Source: Oehlia diaphana (Eukaryota > Glomeromycota > Glomeromycetes > Glomerales > Glomeraceae). From it: a stretch of DNA of 64,000 bases. Location of the stretch: assembly GCA_003833135.1 (NCBI GenBank), contig QZLH01000172.1, positions 38,240-102,239 of the forward strand, read 5' to 3'. The stretch's first letter is position 1. Each line of letters starts with the position of its first letter. Both the position numbers and the translations under genes were made by a program. Under the pieces are notes generated by a model that worked only from the letters and a program-made list of their open reading frames with translations, ran no database searches and was not told the DNA's origin. This document shows, in pieces, positions 1-11,368 of the stretch.

Positions 1-357
1 AAATGCCGCTTTTGGAAATTTGTGTAACATTTGACCCAAAAAAGGAAACGATCGGCAAAAATCACGTGATTTGACCGGATGACCGGATTGACGTTTTTCA
101 CCGGAGCCTACCTCTAATTCAGATCTTGCAGATGCTAATAATTTTTTGCAACAGGCAACTAAAAATTAACAGAATAACAAAGAAAATGAAAATTGTTGTG
201 TGGGTAACTGGGTATTATGAATTATAATAGCCTGAATGGAGAATAAAATTGCATTATCACAACATGCTTATAAACTTTCAGATCAAACTACTAAGAATAA
301 TTATAGGAATATTGAGAACGAACAGAAAAATCATACCTCATCATGGCAATCTGAAAT
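1..357. other. No gene recognised
   Basis: A+T-rich sequence in which I see no convincing coding frame. It lies just upstream of the first Helitron helicase relic and may contain further decayed parts of it, but nothing in it is conserved enough to name. Confidence 0.4.
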
Positions 358-1770
358 ATGCTTCACAAAATGGCAGGTAATGTGATTATGACTCCACTAC
401 TTGTATTTGTATTAATAGGAATTGTAGCCTTTAATATCAAAGGGAAAACAGTCTACTCTACACTATTTATATCAATATGTAATAGTAACAATAACCTAGA
501 CATAAATGGGGATGATTAAAATGATTATAATAAAGGTTAGAAGAGGTGAAATATATCTTTATAGACGAAAAAAGTATAATCAGACACAAAATGCTTATTC
601 TATTCTATTGCGTCAAGCTTTTCTAAAGCATAATAACAAACCTTTTGATAGACGATTGATTATTTTATTTGGAAACTTTGGTCAGCTTCCATTTGTACTT
701 GATCTTTTCATGTATAATGGTATTCAAAAAGATGTATTGTCTAATGATAGTTTTGCAGCTTACAAGCAATTTTAGGAAGTATATAAGTCAAAGCAATTCA
801 GCAGCAATTTGGAGACAGAAATTTAGAAATATTCTTAAGGTTGCTTGCCAAAACCTAGAAGTTTAGATAAGATGGCATTTTGCCGAAAAGCGAAATTCTG
901 CCAAAACTATATTAAAGTTATATTAAAAACTGGCAAAACTCTGGAGAAAGTGAAACTGCCAAAACTTATTATAAATGCTAAAACTGCAAAAACTCTGCCA
1001 AAATTATAATAAATCTATAGTAAAATTTTGACAAAATTAATTGTAGGATTTTGAAGAGGTTTAGACAAGTAACCTTAGATATTTTCTAAAGAATGTGCAA
1101 TGGAGAATCCACTATAGAAGATTAGAAAATACTTGTCTCGAGAATTGAAGATAAACAGTTCAGAGAATGATGCAACTGAATCTCAGATGCTATATTTATA
1201 CTATTAAAATGGATTGATGTTGATCCAGTTAATATAAAAAAGCTCAGATCTTTGAATCGTCTAATAGCCAAGATTCTTGCTGTGCATTCTAGTGGCAGGG
1301 AGGCAAAAAATGCTGATTCTGATACAGCAAAAGGATTCACTGTTAGCCAGAAGGACACGTATTAACATATCATGTTAACGGCAAATCTGTAAACAGTAGT
1401 TAGAGTTAGTTAACAGTTCAATTGGAATATATTTTAATGACTAAGGACCACATACCTTCCACAATAATTTTTATTAGCTTCAATAACTAACTATTACAGG
1501 ATTGAAGTTGTTTTAATTGTACTAATCTGATGTGTATGCTCATGATTGCAACTTCCAATTTACCTTGCTTGAGCTGTCACTGTGTACAAAAATCAAGGAC
1601 TCACAAAAGCTAAAATAGATCTTGGAACAAAAGAGTTTCTGAATGTCTTCCTTTTGTAACAGTATCTTGGATGCATACTTTAAAGGATCTCTTTAGTCCC
1701 TTCAGTTTTGAAGGACTCGAACGAATCAAATTTTATAAAGGCTGTAAGAAAGAAAGAATGAGGAATAAAG
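358..1770 (+). pseudogene. PIF1-like (Helitron) helicase relic, copy 1
   Basis: Decayed PIF1-family DNA helicase, the helicase half of a Helitron Rep/Hel protein. Reading the plus strand in shifting frames gives, in family order: a piece like the region after Walker A (VAFNIKGKTVYSTLF near 440-470, matching the usual AAFNxxGxTIHS block); a degraded FGNFGQLPFVLDLFMY at about 668-721 (normally GDFGQLPPVxDLPMY); LNRLIAKILAVHSSG near 1252-1300; and a C-terminal piece VYKNQGLTKAKIDLGTKEF near 1585-1635 (normally VHKSQGLT), followed by the usual Leu/Arg-rich tail. Walker A is missing and several stops and frameshifts separate the blocks, so no helicase can be made. The family name is secure; assignment to Helitrons rather than a host PIF1 is inferred from three such relics in one window. 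Confidence 0.8.
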
Positions 1771-2085
1771 GTTAAAGTTAATGTCATAGGAGTAGAGGTT
1801 ATTGTTTTGGCAGTTTTTTTTTATAACATTTACTGATTTAGCATTTATTGTTTTTTTGTTTTTTTATAGCATTTATTTTTTTACAGAAAAAGATAGTGAT
1901 CGATAATCTGATCAAAAATAAACCAATCAAATAATCGTGAGTGGATAAACCATTATGTGACCGTTTTTTTCAAAGTGCATAAACATACGTTGTCTTTCGC
2001 TTTGCTCTGGACAATTATTACTTTAAGTTTTATATTAATTAATAATTATTAAACTTTATTTTTAGTGTCATTATCAAAAATTATT
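1771..2085. other. Spacer, no gene seen
   Basis: A+T-rich spacer with homopolymer T runs. It contains a G+C-richer motif, cgctttgctctggacaa near 1998-2014, close variants of which recur near 8332 and 38060, suggesting a dispersed repeat end. Confidence 0.35.
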
Positions 2086-2705
2086 ATGCCAAATCGAATT
2101 GAAGCTTATGATTTATGTCACAAACTTAATATTGTAAAATCATAACTTTTAACCATTTCAAAAGCATGGAATAATGTTAATAAAAATACTATTATTATTC
2201 ATTCTTGGCAAAAAATTGGTAGTGAAATAAATGATGGAGCTTTTGAGAAATTGGAACAGTTAATAAGACAAATAAATACCAAGAAATAATGATGGAGAGA
2301 TACTAAATGCTAGTGAATTCATTCAATGTGATGATGACTTGGGAAGTTGATGCAATGCCAGATATAGAAGAAATTGTTACTGCTGTTTGCTATGAACTTG
2401 ATGATAATATTGATAATGAAATTGAAAGTGAAATAGAATTAAGACTAATGAAGCTTTAGAATCATGTGAGAAATTAATAAAGTTCAGGATAAAAAATTTG
2501 AAATTGATGACAAAATCAACGAGTAGTTTGAAAAATTACAAAAAAACTTACAATATGATAAAGTAGTATCAGCGTATTGCGTTTATAAAAATAATAAATT
2601 ACATAGTATATTTTAATTGTAAAAAAATTATATAATGACACATTGTTCCATTTTATAATTCGTTATAATATACCGGACATGTCATTATAACGGGCGGCAC
2701 TTGTA
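2086..2705 (+). pseudogene. Tigger/pogo-type transposase relic with right terminus
   Basis: C-terminal part of a pogo/Tigger (CENP-B-like, DDE superfamily) transposase. One frame from the ATG at 2086 reads NRIEAYDLCHKLNIV, a stop, then SKAWNNVNKNTIIIHSWQK; the AWNNVxxxTIxxxWxK pattern is what follows the DDE core in this family. It continues with a second stop and an acidic tail (EEIVTAVCYELDDN near 2360-2400). Downstream, 2650-2705 has the motif attcgttataat and the end gttataacgggcggcacttg, like the CGTTATAAYG-rich inverted termini of pogo-like elements. The DDE core and left terminus are absent. It may be kin to the source of the MITEs at 45.3 and 58.7 kb. Confidence 0.6.
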
Positions 2706-4439
2706 GTAATCTTTCCTTTATTAATGAATTTTTCTTATCTTTAATATTAAATCACATTTCTAAAAATTTTGTTAATTCTAAAGGATTTTTTAATTTTATA
2801 ATCTCTAAATCTTCTTAAAATATCTTAATTTTGGTCAAAAACAAAATCAATCCCTATTCCATTTTTCCCTTTGTAAAATATTTCCATTTAAATATTTTAA
2901 GTTGTGTTGCCTTTTAAATTTTTCGATATGTAATAAAAAAAATTATTCTTAATAGGTTTTCTGTAAGAAAGAAATTTTTATTTTTGCAACCGCGTGAATT
3001 AAATAGTGCTAACGTATACATCATGTGTATGTTGTACGATAACCTAATGTAGTTCTCTTAAGTAGATAAGAAAGAAGAGTAATTTCTCCTCACAATAGGG
3101 ACATCCGTTTACGAATGGGAAATCTTTATAGTTAGAACGAAAGTCCATTTTTCTTAATTAAAAGAACTTTTACTTAAAGGAATAAATTCAGGAAAAGATT
3201 ATCTGAGTTGACCCTGAGTCACCAATATATTCGGTATTCAAAATGAAACTCAAAAATTACAATTGGGACAATGGACATTTTTAACATTTTTAGTATTAGT
3301 ATTTTTAAATAAATTTATACTTTTATAAACTAAATATAAACAATTAAAGTAAAAATTTTCAATGTTTTACAAAGATAATACGATTGAACAAACGAGATTT
3401 AGCTTCGAAAGAAAGACCCTTTTGTATATATATATCAACGGTTGTCTACTATTTTAAGGGATCAATTAATTTCCTTATATTTTTTGTTCATTGTTTTCTG
3501 AATAATAATACAAATGTTATCTTGTCAATGATATTCCATAATAAGAACGGGTAAACAAATTCCCGAAACATTATTATGCACTATATATCGCACAAAGATC
3601 GATTAATTATCGAATCGCTATATTCCCTGAATGAGAGAGAATGGAACGCTCAAATTGAAAAAAGAATTTTAGGCGGGATAAATATACTAAAATAGTATTG
3701 CCAGAGTTGGATAATTTAAATAATACGATTAATAAATTGGTCCGTGTTTTTTTTACTAATTTAATCTATAAGTTCTTCCTAAATCAATAAATTCTTTTAT
3801 TTTTTGTACTTATTTAATTCTTTCCTTCCAGCACAAATAAAATTTTAAACGTATAAAGTATTCCAAATTGGATCTCCGTTTACAACTCCTGCACCAATTA
3901 AAATAGTAATACTATCATGTTAATTTCGTGTAATAAATAACTAACTGATTAAATATTTTTTTTTTTTGAAGATGAAAACAACAATATTTAATTGAAAGAA
4001 ATAAATGATTGTAATTATTATTACAAACTTTATTTTTATTTATCCTTTTTTTTACAAGAAATATCGGCTGTGCTTTCAATTTATGGAATGATTGGAGTTA
4101 ATCAAGGTCAATTATTGCCATACCCGGGAGACAAATTCGTTTAAAGAGAACAAATAAAGAATTTTTTAAATTTTGTGGTAGTCACAGAAATATCCTGTTA
4201 TGTGCAATTCGGAATAATGTTTTTATTCTCAAGTTTATTTCATTAAATTAGAAATTAAAAGAAAACTAAATATGGCATACAGGCATTGTAATAATAGATT
4301 TTTACATTATAAATAGAACCGAAGAAAGTCGAAAGACGCAAGAAAAAAAAAACAAAAAAACATTAATCCATATAATGCACACAAAATTAAATTTTTATTC
4401 ATTGCCAAATTTTCACTTTTCTAAATAAAATTTTTCGTA
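2706..4439. other. Gene-free A+T-rich stretch
   Basis: Homopolymer-rich, about four-fifths A+T by eye. One short frame near 4060-4140 reads ISAVLSIYGMIGVNQGQLL before stopping; I could not tie it to a family. No other coding signal was seen. Confidence 0.4.
3190..3360. repeat. Dispersed repeat shared with 13130-13340
   Basis: The string gttgaccctgagtc followed by ttcaaaatgaaac and gggacaatggac reappears in the same order and orientation, diverged, at 13138 onward (gttgatcctgagtc, ttcaaaatggaac, gaacaatagac). This looks like two old copies of one non-coding dispersed repeat. Confidence 0.4.
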
Positions 4440-4690
4440 CTAAAATATCATTATTCGATCGCTACAACTACCCCATCGAATAATGATAATAATTATCCCA
4501 TTCATAATAATCCTTCCAGTTGCAAAACGTCCCTCCTTTCATACTATTCTATGAGCCTGGTCTGATCCGGCTCAAAAATTAAATTATCATTATTTGTTCT
4601 CTGGAATAATAATAATAATTATCCCTTTCACGGAATAATGATAATAATTATTCCAGTTGATAATAATAATAATCCATACTATATATGAAA
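4440..4690. repeat. AATAATGATAATAATTATCC simple-repeat cluster
   Basis: At least four imperfect copies of a block containing aataatgataataattatcc, separated by 20-60 nt of other sequence and partly palindromic because of the ataattat core. Low-complexity DNA, no coding potential. Confidence 0.6.
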
Positions 4691-5596
4691 TTGTCTGTGA
4701 AAATAAGTTTTGTTTATCCCCAATAATCCTTCGCATCACGTTATTTCCTTTTGATTCCTGAAAAACTTTATCGATACTTTTATTACAAATTAAAATTATA
4801 AGATCGATATGATCTCTCTTAATGAAATTCAGTATATAAAAACATCTCTACCACTAAATAAAAATGTACAAAAAAAAGGCATAATTTCGATATCTTAGCA
4901 GGTTTACTTGATTCTAGTATAAAACTTATCAATAATTCTAAAAATATGTTATATAGTTAGAACCATGCATTATAGAATTAGTTGTCTGTCCTCCTTTTTG
5001 TAAAAAAAAAAAAGATCCAACTTTTCCCCTTCGTAGCTCGCCTCCCCTAGTATTTCACTCCCCCTTTTCTTCCTCTCCGATCCCTCTTCGTAGCTCTCCT
5101 CCTCAAGTCGTTCGTCGTCATTCACTTCCTCTTGTTCATGTTCTACTTCTTCAGAAATTTCATTTGGGTAAAATTATTTAAAGGAAAGAATTTATAGATA
5201 CTGTATATATTTTATTTATTTAAAGAAATAAAATGTTCCCATTTGTAAATTAGTAGTAATGCATTTATCTCTTTATTAATCCTAAGAATAAATAAAGTAA
5301 ATCAAGAAGCGCCTTTTTTTATGAATTTAATATTTTCAAAATTATATATTGAATCCATTCAGCTATGACACCCAGTTTAAATGTTTACATTTGACATTTT
5401 GACATTCTTGTATTAAATTATTAATTATTTCACAATATTTAATAAGCTCTTTTTTGTGAAAATCACGTGAAGTAAAAATTTTTGGCCCCATATAATATTT
5501 ATATTATATTGTCGATCGATCTGATCATTGTTTTGTGTCATTTACTCGAGTATACATTTCTTCTGACAAAAAATGTGAAATGATATAAAGGATAGT
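4691..5596. other. Gene-free stretch with a pyrimidine-rich patch
   Basis: A+T-rich apart from a C/T-rich patch at about 5018-5150, where a block with cccttcgtagctc occurs twice. No open frame or motif recognised. Confidence 0.4.
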
Positions 5597-5765
5597 TGCG
5601 GGTACTAAGCCATTTTATGGCTAAATGCGCATGCGACTATGCAAATTGATTATGGCTTTGATTTCAAAAATTATTAAGCTTCGATTGGTGGCTTTGATAG
5701 GCTTTGTTTTACCGGGTACTAAGCCATTTTGTCAGCTAAACGTGCATAAACGTGCATGCAATTGA
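5597..5765. repeat. Imperfect direct repeat around gggtactaagccatttt
   Basis: The 17-mer gggtactaagccatttt occurs at about 5599 and again near 5716. Each copy is followed by a diverged stretch containing gctaaa and a tgcatg/gcatgc element. The unit is about 117 bp; no coding frame spans it. Confidence 0.5.
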
Positions 5766-6839
5766 ATTTGTCTACCCTACAAAAATATGTCTAAATCTTC
5801 CAGAAAATGTAAAAGATTTCGGTCATCCTAAAATGTGAAAGACTCCGTAATAATAGAGTTTTATTTAAAATAATTCCTTTTAAGACAATTGAAAAGTTAA
5901 CAATCAGCTTTTTACATGTAATTTGTTAGTTTCAAAGTCTGATAATTCCTCATAATATTTTCTTTTGAAAATAATAATTCAATATAATGAAATAATATTA
6001 ATGGTGCCTCAATATGGCGGTCATAGGTTTTAACATGAAATACTTAATAGTTTACATTACTCTTACAACTATCAATAGCATAAATAGAAATCTGATAAAA
6101 AATTCCCTGCATTTATTCAATAATTTTATGTTTTTATACTCCTTTATCAAGTGTGATGCTTTTCTTTAAGAAAAACAAGTACATACTCAAACAATCAGCT
6201 TACCGAAACGTTTTTATAAAGATATGAAAATTGAAATACTGTACATGCAATTTCCGTCCCGCCGCGTGTATGGTCAATGAACATGAACATTTAGAATCAG
6301 TTTAACAATGTCCAATGAAATTTTAGGATCGGTATGTAACAACGTCTCAAATACGATTATTTTCCAAAAGATTTCTCGACTTTCAACCCGAACATTAGTA
6401 ATGTTATTTATTAGATAATAATGTGTCAGTAGATAACGTTGGTGATGATAAAGGTTATAATCATATTGGGGAAATAAATTCCTTGAGCAAGAAATAAAAG
6501 AATCAAAAATAATGAGAACTCAAAGAACACGCACAATAGTTGTGGAATTAATGAGTTATTCAACAATTGAAGAATTAAAACACGTAGAAAACTCAGAAAT
6601 CATCGACTAAGGAGATAAGGATTTGATTGATTAAAATACTTTTAACAAAGAATAAAGGATAAAGGCCAGCGAAGCTTGTTCGAGTTGTATTTCTTCCTTT
6701 TGTTACTAATATAAGCAGTTATCCTGCTCAAATGGAAATAATCCACCGTAAAGACCTAGAGAATAAAAAGGATTAATAATTGTGAATAATTATGATGAAA
6801 AATTAAATAAAAGGTGCTATACGATTACTTTCATTATTT
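5766..6839. other. No gene recognised
   Basis: A+T-rich. A short coding-like string (NVSVDNVGDDKGYNHIGEIN near 6418-6480) precedes frameshifts and stops; it may belong to the unrecognised relic at 6840-7350. Confidence 0.3.
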
Positions 6840-7350
6840 ATGATAAAGATAGTACACTGTTCTATGCAGCTAGATAAATTAAATAAATCAATTAAACCTA
6901 ATCTAAAAATACAATTTGATATTTATTATAGAGGACAAAAGAGTATTATTATCATTCAAATCCCTAATATACTCGACCGAGGTTTGTTACTTTTTAAAGA
7001 GCATATTAGAATAATAGAATATAATGATCCTCTTATCCTTAACGATCTTCATAATATTTACTAAAATGATTGATTTGATCACTTTTACAGGAGGAAAAAG
7101 TCGTGATTTTTTACGATAAGGATAGATTAAAGTTCTCAAATCTCGATGTTTAAAATCAGCAATCTGCGATCCACGGCTCTGGAAATGACATTGAGAAATC
7201 GTGAACGTGAGAGAGATGATGCATGATCTTATTTACGGAAGAATATAATGGTGGCAATGTGGGCGTCGCTACTGCAGGTGGCGGTGCGGGTTATGATGAA
7301 ATGATGATAGCGCTTGTTCCCGGGTTTATTCACAAGGAAATCGAAGAGAT
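6840..7350 (+). pseudogene. Unrecognised coding relic
   Basis: I do not recognise this. An open frame of 74 codons (6840-7064, start ATG, no signal peptide or membrane segment) is followed by fragments in other frames: VIFYDKDRLKFSNLD near 7100, LEMTLRNRERERDDA near 7180-7225, and a Gly-rich, clearly protein-like segment from about 7229 (FTEEYNGGNVGVATAGG, then ALVPGFIHKEIEEI and a stop at about 7351). Base composition rises above the surroundings in the last piece. The simplest reading is a decayed multi-exon gene or transposon protein with frameshifts; a live gene with short introns is possible but I could not build one. Confidence 0.35.
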
Positions 7351-8387
7351 CTAGATCGGGAAACAACAAACAAAAATGTGAATTATTTAGATGAATTTCC
7401 TATATATTTGTGATTATTGAAAGCTAAGCCATATCTCGGGAAGAGGGGCTGTGTAGCTAGTACAGATGTACTGATTATAATTTAATACAAGTGGAAAAAA
7501 TATCTTGCGGCTGAGGAATTATTATATTGCCGTTAATCCAATCACCGAAATAAGGCATGAATCAGCAAAATCAAAGAAGTATAAATAAAGTGATTTTTTG
7601 CCATCCTCACAATCAAAAAAAATAAAGACACTTAAGATAGTTCGTTTATTACTACCAATTTTCACAAAATTAATGACGAGGAACTCAAAGATGTTCCGTT
7701 AAATATTATTATCGACGTGAACGATGGTATGTAATTTAAATATTATCATTTTTTGATAAAACTATGTACTTGACAAATTTGATAATTAGATACCACACGG
7801 CACAACATGGAAAAACATGATTTTTAGGTATGATATTTTGAAGCTAGGCATTTACAAAAAATATTATAGACTTTTTTTAACCACATTTTTTTAAAAAATT
7901 TTTTTTTTTCCAGCTCGGTATTGGGCATATGGTTTACCGATCCGATTTATAAAAAAAAAATTTGTTGAAATTCATATTTTCGGTTTACTTTACTAAATAT
8001 AATTTTATTTTGAAATGCGGGATAATTCCTTCATTTTAATACCGTAATATCCCGCTCTATATATTTAATTTCTTATTATTTTTCTATAATTCTATTTCAC
8101 AAATTAATATGATTATGTATTTTTTTATTTGTTACCCTGATTTTTAATAGTTTACATATTTACATAGGTATTTTTAAAAAAAATTATAAAAGTATTTATA
8201 TCAGATATACAAATAATGTGATTTAAAAAAAATAAATAGTAGTAATTAAAAATATTATTTATAATTTTTATTAACCTAAAATTCTTTGCAATATATTAAT
8301 AAAAAAAATTTCTGAAATATAGAATTTTCGCTTCGCTCCGGACAATTAGCAATAATTTTTTTTTTTTTTTTGGAATATGCTGCGCAT
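7351..8387. other. Gene-free A+T-rich stretch
   Basis: Long A and T runs and no coding frame. Near 8325-8350 is a second copy of the motif cttcgctccggacaatta seen at 1998. Confidence 0.4.
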
Positions 8388-8770
8388 TTATTAACAACAC
8401 TACTATGACTGTTGTTAAAGCAAAAAACCCGTCTTCTGATTCATTAATTTAGGAAATAATACTTCAAATATCTGTTAGGAAAAATGGAAGGGAAAATGGA
8501 GTTTCTCACGGCTTTATTTACAACATAGATTTGATCGAAATGATGTTCTAAACCACAAACACAGCGACAGCTCAATCGCTCATGGATATGTATGATTCTA
8601 AGTTACTGTTGCGCATTCAACTTTTAACCAGGATTAGATATGGTTTTGTCCTTATGAAACCATCGACGGTCTAATTTCTGATGAATATTAGATCTTAATT
8701 ACAAGATCGCCGCACTCACTGCTCGAAAGGTTACCAGATGAGCATGTGCTACTCGTAAAATATTTCAAAC
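8388..8770. repeat. Dispersed repeat, present inverted at 53040-53440
   Basis: This stretch and the reverse complement of 53040-53440 are diverged copies of one sequence: ttaacaacactactatgact and its surroundings, the block with caaacacagcgacagctc, gcgcattcaac, the kinked block tttgtccttatgaaaccatc, and ccagatgagcatgtgctac all have counterparts in the right reversed order. The minus strand of 8688-8978 is open for 96 codons but names no family. The Helitron relic follows immediately, so the repeat probably belongs to that element. Confidence 0.65.
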
Positions 8771-9009
8771 TGATAATATTGCAATTTCTCGTAGAGTTTT
8801 GTATCGCTATGTTGTACTGTCCACGGTCCTTAGGGTCCTTAGGCTTTCTCAGAAGTGTTGGACAAAGCTCTTCGTAATGATAACCCAATGATCCAGCTGT
8901 TAAAACATTCCAAAGTTGCTCATTCACACAGTCGGAGAGCGTGATAAGAAACTCGTCATCATCTTCAAAATGTTCCAAATAATGAGAACAATGGAATTAT
9001 GTAAACAGA

Positions 9010-10811
9010 TGCCTCACCTCTACAAAGATATTGTAATAGACCTGCCGAACTTGAGGAACTTTCATTGTTCAAATTGGATCAGCAATATAAATTAGTAAAA
9101 GGCAACTAGGTAGCATGCTCTGGTGAAAACATTGTACGTATTTAGCCGTGTCCATCTCCCATTCGTTATAGAGACCTTCTTAGCCTCACAGAGAATCACA
9201 CTCTTTCATGGATTGATTTATATAACCAACATCTTGTAGGTCAATGATGACCCTAATGATTTAATTGGACCTGTTGTGGATGATATTCAAGAAGTTGAAG
9301 GTAACGATTCTGATGAAGAAGACGACGACACACCACAGGAAGCGTATGAACTTCGAACTGACTGGATGTTACTGGCTGAAATGATGGGATGACTTTAGTG
9401 CCCATGATATTGATAGAAATCACGACTGGGTTAACGAAAGTTTGCTACGATCCTGAAATTGAGGAGGCAGAAAACTTCATCCAGCAGGCAATTGGTAACA
9501 ACTAACTCACTCAGTTGGATATAATTCAGCTAGTATCGACCTTAGAATTTAAGTGAGAAACAAAGGTTAATACGTGAAAGAGTAGAATCCATAGCACCTT
9601 TAAGAATTATTGTCATGGGTACTACTGGAACAGACAAATCTTACTTATTAATGCTATTCGGGGAAGGTTATATGAAATCGCAAAGAAACATAACTTACAT
9701 GAGAACAATATGTTAGTTACTCCAACAGATGTTGCGGCTTTTAACGTTGAAGGCAGCACTATACATTCGTCACTTTCTGTTCCAATATGGGGTAAACATT
9801 GAGAATCTTTGAGAAACTTCAAAGAAAACTAAAATATATAGAATATTTATAATCGATGAAATGAGTATAGTAGGACGTCGTTTTTTTGCTATAATTGATT
9901 TACGACTGTGGCAAACATTTCCAGATCACTACAATATTCCCTTTGGTAGCCGATCCATAATTCTTATTGGTGACTTTGGGCAGCTTCTTCCGACATGTGA
10001 TGTTCCCATGTATTCTCAGGACTCTCGAGGTATGGTCGTAGTGCCTATAGTCAACTTCAAGAAATTTATAAACTTGAGGCTATGCAAAGACAACAGGTAA
10101 CTCGGATAAACAACAACAATCTTAAACCTGTCATATCGCTTACGTGATTGAAGGTCTACACGATCCGAATTCCAGAAAATATTCTTGAATCAGAGAAAAA
10201 AACTTCTTCAGATGCCATCAATGTTCTAACAACATGGGAAGAAGTGGATAAAATAAATTTGAATAGACTTCGATTATTAAAACAACCCGTTGCTAAGATT
10301 CATACGGTACATACGGGTGGATCTGAAGCTTCTAAGGCCGATTCCAAAACTGCAAAAGAAATTGAAGCCGAAATATTATTATTCAGAATGCTGCTGGTCT
10401 TATAAATGGGGTAATGGGGACAATAACAGATATTTATATAAAGAGAAGCCCGAGTACACCTCTTTACCTGAGTTTCATTTGACAGTATAACGATCCAACT
10501 ACAGATCCAACTCTTAGGAATATAGAAGGGCCTATTGTTCTATAAGACGTATGTGGGAAAATAAACCGGAAGTTGCTCTCGCTTGCAATTTCCACTTTCT
10601 CTTGCGTGGGCCATCAGCTCATAAATTGCAAGGTTAGACCTTGGGAAGAAGGAATTTGCGGCTGGCTTGTCATTTGTAGCAATTTTCCGTGTTCGTTCTC
10701 TTGATATTCTTTTCAAACACTTTAGTTTAAACAGACTTGAGCGTAAAAAGTTAAAAGAGTGGATAGCAGAAGAAACTAGATTAAGTGGAATACAAGTATA
10801 CAACGATTTAA
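9010..10811 (+). pseudogene. Helitron helicase relic, copy 2 (PIF1 domain)
   Basis: Longest Helitron relic. An N-terminal linker is visible near 9145-9400: RPSPIRYRDLLSLTENHTLS, an acidic stretch with DSDEEDDDTPQE, and RTDWMLLAEMMG. The PIF1 helicase follows: Walker A at 9618-9641 reads GTTGTDKS (family GTAGTGKS, so Gly is replaced by Asp next to the catalytic Lys), VAAFNVEGSTIHSSLSVPIW, Walker B IIDEMSIVGRR near 9850-9880, GDFGQLLPTCDVPMY near 9970-10014, LLKQPVAKIHTVHTGGSEA near 10278-10335, and SRVRSLDILFKHFSLNRLER near 10690-10745. Several frameshifts and stops (for example before Walker A and near 10490-10560) break it. The plus-strand order is complete enough to be sure of the family; it is not functional. 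Confidence 0.85.
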
Positions 10812-11187
10812 AATTTTCTCATTTTTTATTAACCAAATTTTTATTTTTGATTATCAGAAAATCTGTGTTACAAAAAAAAAAGGTTAATTAAAGGTGATTG
10901 CAAACGTTTTATAGCAGATTTATTCTTTTAAATTCTGAATTTATATTTTTTTTGTTAATATTTGCTTCTTCTAAAGACTTATACAGGCTCGACAAAATTC
11001 ATGTCAAGTATAGTAATTTAAACAATTTAATATCATAATAGCGATAAATAATTATTCACCGAAGTCAAGACTTTATTCATATAATAATGTGATCTAATAT
11101 AAAAAAATTATTTCAAAAAAAAAAAGGAGTTTAAAATAAAAAATACAAATAAAATTTTAAAAAATCATTTTCATCTTGAGAAAAAAA
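10812..11187. other. A+T-rich spacer
   Basis: Spacer between the Helitron relic and the 11.2-12.2 kb locus, with A runs. No gene or motif recognised. Confidence 0.45.
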
Positions 11188-11285
11188 AATTGAGGAAGAT
11201 GAAGAAAATCAGAGGGAAAGAAAACAGAAAACGCAATTAAAAGAAGATATATTAAAAGAAGATATAATGTAGGCGGGCAGAATGC
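11188..11285 (+). repeat. Inverted partial copy of exon 1 of the 11.4-12.0 kb gene
   Basis: The plus strand here reads EEDEENQRERKQKTQLKEDI, then a short duplication of the KEDI codons, a stop and AGR. This matches the minus-strand exon 1 at about 11830-11910 (EEGENQRERNRKAQLKKDL then MLAGR), including the nucleotide string ggcgggcagaa in both. The copy is on the opposite strand and lies just past the 3' end of the gene, so the two form long inverted arms around exon 2. Confidence 0.7.
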
Positions 11286-11368
11286 GCTTATTGATGAATC
11301 AAAACAAGACAGTCCTTCTTCTAAAACATGGAAGCTAGATCTTGTTGGCAGTTCTTTAGTTTCAACAT

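Noticed and set aside
4060..4140. Frame ISAVLSIYGMIGVNQGQLL resembling the last helix of a V-ATPase proteolipid subunit
   Set aside because: Only about 20 residues, no neighbouring exon gives the rest of the protein, and the similarity is within chance for hydrophobic helices.
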